64,000 nucleotides of DNA, from assembly GCA_009667805.1 (NCBI GenBank), contig CM019064.1, positions 76,754,400-76,818,399 on the forward strand, read 5' to 3'. The position numbers were made by a program, and so were the translations under genes. The notes under the pieces were generated by a model that worked only from the letters and a program-made list of their open reading frames with translations, ran no database searches and was not told the DNA's origin. The number at the start of each line of letters is the position of its first letter. The stretch's first letter is position 1. The DNA comes from Leptobrachium leishanense (lineage: Eukaryota; Chordata; Amphibia; Anura; Megophryidae). This document shows, piece by piece, positions 57,369 to 64,000 of this stretch.

Positions 57369-58503
57369 CAGGGTTATTCAAAGAGATCCGAATTGTGGCC
57401 GAAAGGTAACCGAACAGTGAAATTCAGCGTACGGTTACCTTTCCTGGCCATTCAGCTATCCAGAGAGCAGGCAGTTCGCCAAATCCTGGCGAATTGCCTG
57501 CACTGTACATAAGGTGCTTGTTCGTTACCTGTTCGAGGGCAGGGAAATCCCCATAGAGAATCAATGCTTCGTCTATTCAGAGAACAAAAACCAGCAGGGA
57601 AAAGTTGCCGAAATGCCCTGCTGTTCGGTGGTTTCATTCGACAGGTTTATTCAGGCGAATCCCATAGGCTTCAATGTTAAAAATATTCCCGTTTTAATCC
57701 AATATCTAATAAACCGTTGATTATTCTATTCTGCAGTAAAACGTCTCTTTATTTATAGTTTTTAGGATCTTTTATGCTTTTTTTGCAAAAAAATTAAGTT
57801 TTTTTTTAAAATCATTTTCTTTTTTCTGTAACAGCCCTTTTTATTATCATTCATTGGACCTTATATGTAAATTTCAGTCTGTAGTTTCTTTGTAAACAGC
57901 GTTTCACTTTTCAAACATTCAAGCGTACTGGTTTTTATTTCACCTCATTCGTCTGCAGTGTCGGGTTTTTCCGGCGGCTCTGCTCTGCACTGTGATCGGC
58001 GGCTGCTCGGGTTTCTCCGGCGTGTTCGGTGGGGTTAATCAAGATGTTTTTGCGGGTTTCGGTGTACGTTCGCCAGGTTTTGCAGGGAGTGTTCGGCGGG
58101 TTTGTGGCGGCTTTTCCCTGCACTACTTTATTATCATTCATTGGACCTCATATGTAAATTTCAGACATTTTCACTTTTCAAACATTCAAGTGTAGTTTTT
58201 TTTTCCACTCCATTCGTCTGCGGTGTCGGCTTTTTCCGGCAGCTGCTCTGCGCTCAGACCCGCTCCGGCCCGGTTTTTCTCAGGCGTCTTCGGCGGGGTT
58301 AATCCAGATGTTTTTGCGGGTTCAGTGTGCAATCGCCTGGGTTTTCGGCGGGTTTGCGGAAGCTTTTCCCTGCACTACAACGCCCCTGTGGTGCTTGCTG
58401 AATACACCGCAGGGTTGCCAAAATGGGATCGCCAAATCATACCGAATTGAAGAGAACGAAAAGTCACCGAACGTGACTTTTCGATTCTCTTTGAATAACC
58501 CCG
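57369..58503 (+). mobile_element. CAGGGTTAT-family MITE, copy D
   Basis: ATA on both sides (57366-57368, 58504-58506). Left CAGGGTTATTCAAAGAGATC; right TCTCTTTGAATAACCCCG. Longer than the others because the part from TTATTATCATTCATTGGACC onward is present twice (57840 and 58130), an internal duplication of about 290 bp. Confidence 0.88.
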
Positions 58504-58506
58504 ATA

Positions 58507-58929
58507 GACTTTTGTTATTGGAGGAGGTATCAACCAGCACAAGGTGTAAAATCTCATGTCTTGCTTAATTTGTATCTAAAGGAAAAAAAAGAGAACATAC
58601 CCACACAAGTGGGGGGAGTGGGGAACTGCCCATAATTACCTGGCCTTCCTGGCCAACTCTGCATACCAACGCAATCGGAGACCGAGGAAGAGGCCACATG
58701 GCCAGGGGAACCCAGTGCTGAGGAGGGCAGCTAGAGCCATGGTGGCCACCCAAACAGCTTGCCCGTCCCTCCCAATTGTTCCCACGAACAAAGATATAAA
58801 GAAAAAAGGAAGGGGATGTCCGGGGCCCCAGTATGCAATTATATAGCCAGATCCTGCAGTGCTATACTCTCTCTCTGGTAATTATCTTCACACTTCCCCT
58901 GCTCCCTTTTGTTTCACTAGCCTTAGTCC
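58507..58929. other. Unassigned spacer
   Basis: Nothing recognised. Confidence 0.4.
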
Positions 58930-59120
58930 CTTAGATTGTAAACTCACGGGATGTCTGGCTTAGCACTTGTATAAAGTGCTGCATTTACAGGACAATTATC
59001 CTATGGGCAGGGCGGTCTGTTCCTTTATGTTTTAATATTTATCATGTCATCTGTTCGTGCTTTTCCATTGCAAAGCGCTATGGAATCTGTTGGTGCTGTA
59101 TAAGTACTTGTAACTGTAAC
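58930..59120 (+). mobile_element. L2/CR1-type SINE or LINE tail
   Basis: TTAGATTGTAAACTCACGGG, GGGCGGTCTGTTCC and GCAAAGCGCTATGGAATCTG followed by TTGGTGCTGTATAAGTA match the conserved 3' tail pattern (GTAAGCTC...GAGCAGGG...AAAGCGCTGCGGAAT) of vertebrate L2/CR1-derived repeats. Confidence 0.7.
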
Positions 59121-59487
59121 TAACTCTAAAATTCAAAGGAGAGTTTTTTTGTGCCATACTCGTGTCAGAAAACTGATGCGAGTGTGATAAGTAACACCAA
59201 AAATGTAGCAAGTCCAATGTTTTTTGTGTTAAATACAACCCTTTTTTCCAGTACCGAAATATAAAGAAATTTTGAAATTGATGTGTTGTTTCTATTCACA
59301 TCCATCAGATGGCAACTTTTTTATAGGATGCAGATATCAGTGCAGGTGTGAATCCAAGAACAGATTTGAGTGAGTAGAATTGTTGACATAGTTAATGGCA
59401 AGTAAATTTTATGGTTATCCATCTCAATATTGGTAGAAATTGTTGATTGTTAAAATGCCTTCCTAGCTATGACAGGATTTTCTTGAA

Positions 59488-60709
59488 CCCCTTAGTGACC
59501 GGGCGGTTTTACACAAATCCGTCATTTAGTGACCGCTGCTGTTTTTACGTTTCAGCGCTGTTAGTGTTTAGGTCAAATTTTCCTCTTACTCGTTTATTCA
59601 ACCCACACATATTAAACACCCTTTTTCCCACCATTAAAATGGACTTTCTAGAAATACCATTATTTCCATCATATCGAATAATTTACTATAAAAGAATATG
59701 AAATATGATGAAAAAAATGGTAAAAACACTTTTTCGTAATTTAATCCCCAAAATCTACAACCACCAAAAAAGACCCCGGCTAAATAGGTTAAAAATTTTG
59801 TCCCGAGACTAGAAATACCCAATTTTTACATGTTTTTTTTTTTTTTACATGTGCTTTTTAACCCCTTCACTGCTGAGCCAGTTCACCTATGTGCGCTGCG
59901 CTCATTCTGACCATTTTGTGCTAATTATTTTGAGAAGACAGCCTAGGTCCTATTTAATTAAACCCCCACCAGACAAAAAAAACTTTTTAAAAAAAACACA
60001 TTTTTTTTTAATTTTTTTTTTTTATTTCTTTTTAAACCAAACCTGGTCATGTTTCATATCATTGGAAAGGCCATGATCAGGCCTTTCAAATGATGTCAAA
60101 TGCGACCATCTAGATGCCATGGATCCCATGGATCGGGAGATAAGGGGATCCTAAGGATCCCCCTATCTCTACATGGCAGCTAGATGGTTAACTGGCCCAC
60201 TGACATCCTCACACATATAGTGAGGTTGTCAGTGGGTGGGGGGGGACCTGGAGGCTTGGCTGACATCCAAGATGTCAGCCCCCTCCAGGTTCGAATCGCG
60301 TTTTGGTGCCAATTAGCGCCGAAACGCGATTCGGTGGCAAAATCATTAATGCTATTCACCGCTTAAAAGGGGAGACTCTCCCCTTTTCAGCAGTGCAAAA
60401 AGCATCTCCCTAACTTCAATGGTTGGGGAGATAGAGGGCTCCAAAGGAGCTCCCCCTCCCCTCCATTGATTTGCAAGGGGACGCCTGCTGATGACGTCAC
60501 CACGCAGCGTGGCGACGTCATCAACCTCGCCTGCCCATGTAAATTACATGGGCAGGCTTCCTCCCTGCCGGATCGCCGAGGGATCCAGGAGGGAGGTAAG
60601 TATTGGGCGGGAGGGGGGGGTTAGGCGCGGCTAACGTACCCTGTACGTCGCGGGTCTAAGGGAGACCCGTGGACAGGACGTACAGGGTACGTCAGCGGTC
60701 CTTAAGGGG
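59488..60709. mobile_element. TTAA-type element with CCCCTTA ends
   Basis: Left TGAA (59484-59487, one change from TTAA) then CCCCTTAGTGACCG; right CGGTCCTTAAGGGG then TTAA (60710-60713). Inside, at about 59858, starts a second end of the CCCCTTCACTGCTGAGCC type, so two related elements overlap or are nested. Strong hairpins: GATGACGTCACCACGC/GCGTGGCGACGTCATC (60491-60525) and ACGTACCCTGTACGTC/GACGTACAGGGTACGT (60632-60693). Confidence 0.75.
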
Positions 60710-60713
60710 TTAA

Positions 60714-61270
60714 AGTGTCACAGCCCCCCTGGATGCCTTCCCCAGACGCCCGGCAGCCAGTAGCGCCGTCCACATTGGTTGGCTGCTGAGTGATATGGCT
60801 GGCGATTGCAGCCATGGGTCAGTGAAGCGGGCAGGGTGCGGTGTGATGACGCAACGCATGTCGGATTTAAAAACCCAGGGTTGAGTAAGTCTCGTTGCCC
60901 TGTCGTGGTTTAAACTGATCAGTGCGATTCCTGTTCTATGATATCTGGTATACCGTGTATGAACTCTGGCTTTGTCTCCTGACTACTCTCTAGTGTTAAC
61001 CCTTGCTCTCCTTGATTTTCTTGTGTACCGACTTATGGCTCTATTTGATTATCCGTTCTGACTCCTGGCTCTGTATTACTATCCATTGCGGTTCTGACTC
61101 ATGGCTGTGTTTGTCTACCTGATCTGGTTCTGCCCCCTGGCTTTGTCTGATTATCCACTCTGGCTCCTAACTTCAGCTTGTTTTGAATTTGTTTATTCTG
61201 TGTGTCTGTCCTGTGTTCAGCAATCTGGCTATCCTAAAGACTGGCAGTGTAGGTAGTCAGTGTCTGCGTG
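60714..61270. other. Possible LTR-type fragment with CTGACTCCTGGCT words
   Basis: Begins with TGTCACAGCCCCCC, followed by a run of TCTGACTCCTGGCTCTG-type words at 25-40-bp spacing (60965-61160). That pattern is common near the 3' part of frog LTRs; no termini or duplication established. Confidence 0.3.
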
Positions 61271-63012
61271 TATGGATCAAAGGATTATGTGACATAAAGT
61301 CATCAAGGAAATGCTTCTCCAGCTCAGTGTCACCTTAATAGAGGATGCATGGTGTGTGCATAGACGGTAAAGGCATTTGTAAAATCTGGCAATAGTGTAC
61401 ATTGAGTAGAAGTTTGTAGACAACCACATAAAGGAATTATCACATTGTATAATGTAGAACATGAACTGTTGTTTGCAGCCAGGCAGGTTTTAAGAGGATG
61501 TAACTCAACAGCATCCAACACTAGAAATCAAAAGTCGCATTGTTTCCTTGGGACAGCGTTTAAACACAGGGATCTGAAATTCTTGGCCCCTAGAAGTTTC
61601 TTGGCTACAATTCCCAGAATACTTGCATGTGATAGATGGAAAGAAGATCTTGTGTATTGAAGTTCAGAAACATCTAGGAGGTGGGAATTTGAGATCCCTG
61701 GTTTATCAAATCCAGTAGCCAGTTAGCCTCTGGCTCCTAGAATTTTACCATTAGCTCCTAAACATCTGGAGCCAGATCACAAATGAAACGTTAAAAGCAA
61801 GACCCAAATGGAAAATTTGCGTGTCTGCCATTTTCCATTTGCAGCTCGCCTTTAACGACAAAACTGTGGCTGGCTTCTGAAAATGTGTAGGTGGCTTCTA
61901 GGTTTGAATTATTGAGATAAAGTCCTGCTTAGATAAAACATTGAAATACTGGTGGTGGTGGTGGTGGTGCCGGAATACTATATTAATTTCTGAGTCCATT
62001 CATTTAATATTTCGGAAAGCTTCCACTGAATTCCAGATTGTGAGGCTCTATGGTTAACACTGCTGGTACAAGGTCTAATTATAATATTGGTAAAATATCC
62101 TCATATTTACCTCTTCACAGCATGTGCTGTGCTTCTCAATGGATCCTTTATGGGTTTTTTAGAAGCTAACATAATCTCTTACCTTCCTATGTTTTTTTTT
62201 GTTTTGAACGAGCCTATTGAGCAAGCACATAAATCATTGTATGTATATTTTTAGACTGAGGATTGAATAGGTTCCTCAGTCACAGTATTTGTAGAAGCAG
62301 ATAAACCTGACATGCCGTAGGCTCTCTTACCTGTAGGTTTTACCATATTTGCCATGAATAACAGAAATGTAAGCATATTGCAAATGCAGGCAAGTAATAT
62401 AATCATAGATTAGTGTTAGAAGACAGTGACAAAGACATGTAGGTTTACAATTCCTGTGATTCTTACCCGTTTTCAAAGACATGCTGTTGTTCTTTGAAGT
62501 ACTGAATTATTTTAGGAGCAAATGAATAGTCTTTGTCTGAATTCACAATTCTGTTATGTAAAAATGGTTTCTTTCAACTATTTCCAGTGGCAGATGGGGA
62601 ACATATGTCCAGATGTAAAGTCCATTTATTGTATATGCCAATCACTAAACAGTGTTGTAACAGCTGTCAAAAAAACGTTGCACTAGCAGTTTATTTAAAT
62701 CAGCTTTCAAACATAATGAGCAGATATTTCAAGATGTGGAGCTGTTAAAAAGGATAGAGCTACCACTTATTTAATCTATAATAAAATAAATAACAGATCG
62801 CGCTTTACATTTCCAGGTAATCAATGAATACATTAAGTAAATAAAACGTTACTATATTCAAAGTCTGCAAATTAGATTTGTTACAGGGAAGGGATGTAAC
62901 TAATGTTTATTTTCATAATAGATTAATTGTCTGATTATTATTTTGATTAATTGGATTAAAAAAATAATTGTTTACTCAAAAGGTACATTATGTAAAAGTT
63001 AACGCAATTTTC
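61271..63012. other. Unassigned DNA with a GGT tract
   Basis: A (GGT)n tract at about 61952-61968. CATTTTCCATTTGC and an inverted GCAAATGGAAAATG relation near 61805-61840. No genes recognised. Confidence 0.4.
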
Positions 63013-63016
63013 TTAA

Positions 63017-63337
63017 CCTCTTACCGCTGGGCAGGCTGTGCCGGCAGAATGGTGTTAATGCCGGCGGAGCGTACTCTCTCCGGGTGCTGCGGTGGGCCCC
63101 TCCTCCAGTCCGCCTACGCAGCTAACGCATGACACGCGTCATTGGCTGCAGGGCGACAGCCCGAATTCAGGCTGTCTTGCGGTAGAAAATGACATGAGAC
63201 GTGCGCCAGCTGGTGGGTGGGTTGGCCGGACGGATGCAAACTATACTGTAGACGCCAGTTTGGTGTGCTATGTTGGCCCGAGACATTGATTCCCACCACT
63301 GTGGGAATGGCATAGTACACCCCGCGGTGTAAAAGGG
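63017..63337. mobile_element. TTAA-flanked MITE, 321 bp
   Basis: TTAA at 63013-63016 and 63338-63341; left CCTCTTACCGCTGGGC, right CCCCGCGGTGTAAAAGGG. CpG-rich, no coding capacity. Confidence 0.7.
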
Positions 63338-63401
63338 TTAAGCAATTTGCGTAGTGGACATAACTTTCCTATGTACATATGCAAATTGCATATCTTGCTT
63401 A
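63338..63401. repeat. Small foldback next to the TTAA MITE
   Basis: TTAAGCAATTTGC faces GCAAATTGC and TTGCTTAA, so a 64-bp stretch bounded by TTAA can fold on itself. Confidence 0.5.
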
Positions 63402-64000
63402 ACATGTGTACTTTTTGCACAAAAGGTACGCGAGTGTCTGGTCAGAGTGGTAGATTGATGCTGTGTGTGCAGCTCAAGCCCATGTCTGGTTTCTCCCCGA
63501 ACAAACGTTGAGAAGGGGGGACACTCCATGCAGCCTAGCCACTTTAATAAGATATAGTGATCAGGGCTTGTAGAGTGTCCCTTTAAAGAATTTCATGAAC
63601 AAACTGAGTGGGAGAGGGACCATAGATGGGAGGGAGTGAGTTTGGGCAAGGGATTGAACTCAAGAGTGAGAGGAAGTAGTTATGGGCAAGAGACCGAACC
63701 TGAGCGTGGGACAGAGTTTTTGGTGGAAGGGACTGGACGAAAGGGGGAGATGCCAGCTCCAGATCAGGGAGAGTGGGAGTCAGGGAGGGAAGGGTGGTGG
63801 CACAGGACACCAGCTCCAAGTAAGGATAAAACACTAGCAGTACAGCTACTCCACCTAGTGTCAGTACCCCAGGGTCCATGATATAGTTCTGCTGTTGTAA
63901 ACTAAATAAAAACAAACTGATTATGTCTGACGTAATACAGGATAATAAACCAGTTCCTTTAGCAGCATTCAGTGTCCAGCAGACTTCGCTATGTCCTGCA
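63402..64000. other. T2-like MITE right end and purine-rich sequence
   Basis: TAGAGTGTCCCTTTAAAG (63572-63589) matches the right end of the MITE at 35055-35671; its left end is not found. From 63607 to 63830 the sequence is G+A-rich with GGGAGTGAGTTTGGGCAAG-type words. Nothing else recognised. Confidence 0.5.

Overview
The window looks like repeat-dominated intergenic DNA from an amphibian, most likely a frog. The evidence is the mix of mobile elements: Tc1, hAT, TTA- and TTAA-flanked miniature DNA transposons, an L1-clade LINE, a Penelope-like retroelement, tRNA-derived SINEs and a gammaretrovirus-like endogenous retrovirus. I recognise no host protein-coding exon, tRNA, rRNA or CRISPR array. 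The only full-length intact coding sequence I can support is a Tc1-family transposase at 41916-42950.

Region 1 (1-3741) holds a broken Tc1 copy carrying a 66-bp palindrome, a hAT-like fragment and a TTA-flanked MITE. Region 2 (3742-24264) is the main structure. It is one endogenous provirus whose two LTRs (3747-4323 and 22769-24259) are bounded by the same 5-bp duplication, CCAAC. Five later insertions have expanded it: three hAT-type elements with perfect 8-bp target duplications, one 5'-truncated L1 with a 15-bp duplication, and one MITE inside the 3' LTR. Subtracting these and their duplications leaves about 7.0 kb, with a tRNA-Pro-type primer binding site, recognisable reverse transcriptase, RNase H and integrase C-terminal remnants, and an env-like remnant.

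Region 3 (24265-35054) carries dispersed MITEs, a tandem pair of about 310-bp units each with a hammerhead-ribozyme-like core, minisatellites, a run of hairpins and a hAT element. Region 4 (35055-43170) has TTAA-flanked elements, the 5' part of a Penelope-like element, a decayed Tc1 copy, a SINE, and the intact Tc1 element, itself interrupted by an LTR-like insertion. Region 5 (43225-60713) has further copies of the same MITE families (one nested exactly in another), a perfect 63-bp-arm palindrome, and a 4.5-kb hAT-bounded element that shares internal sequence with the one inside the provirus. It also has LINE and SINE pieces. Region 6 (60714-64000) is mostly unassigned, with an LTR-like stretch and short TTAA-flanked foldbacks.

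These genes do not form a pathway. What the window offers is a relative history of insertions: the provirus, the first TTA MITE family and the Tc1 copies came first, and hAT, L1 and smaller MITEs landed in them later. I did not find a new defence or metabolic system. The most notable items are the layered provirus, an in-frame 24-bp amplification inside its RNase H region, the hammerhead-like tandem repeat, long palindromes, and two SINEs with a common head but different LINE-type tails.
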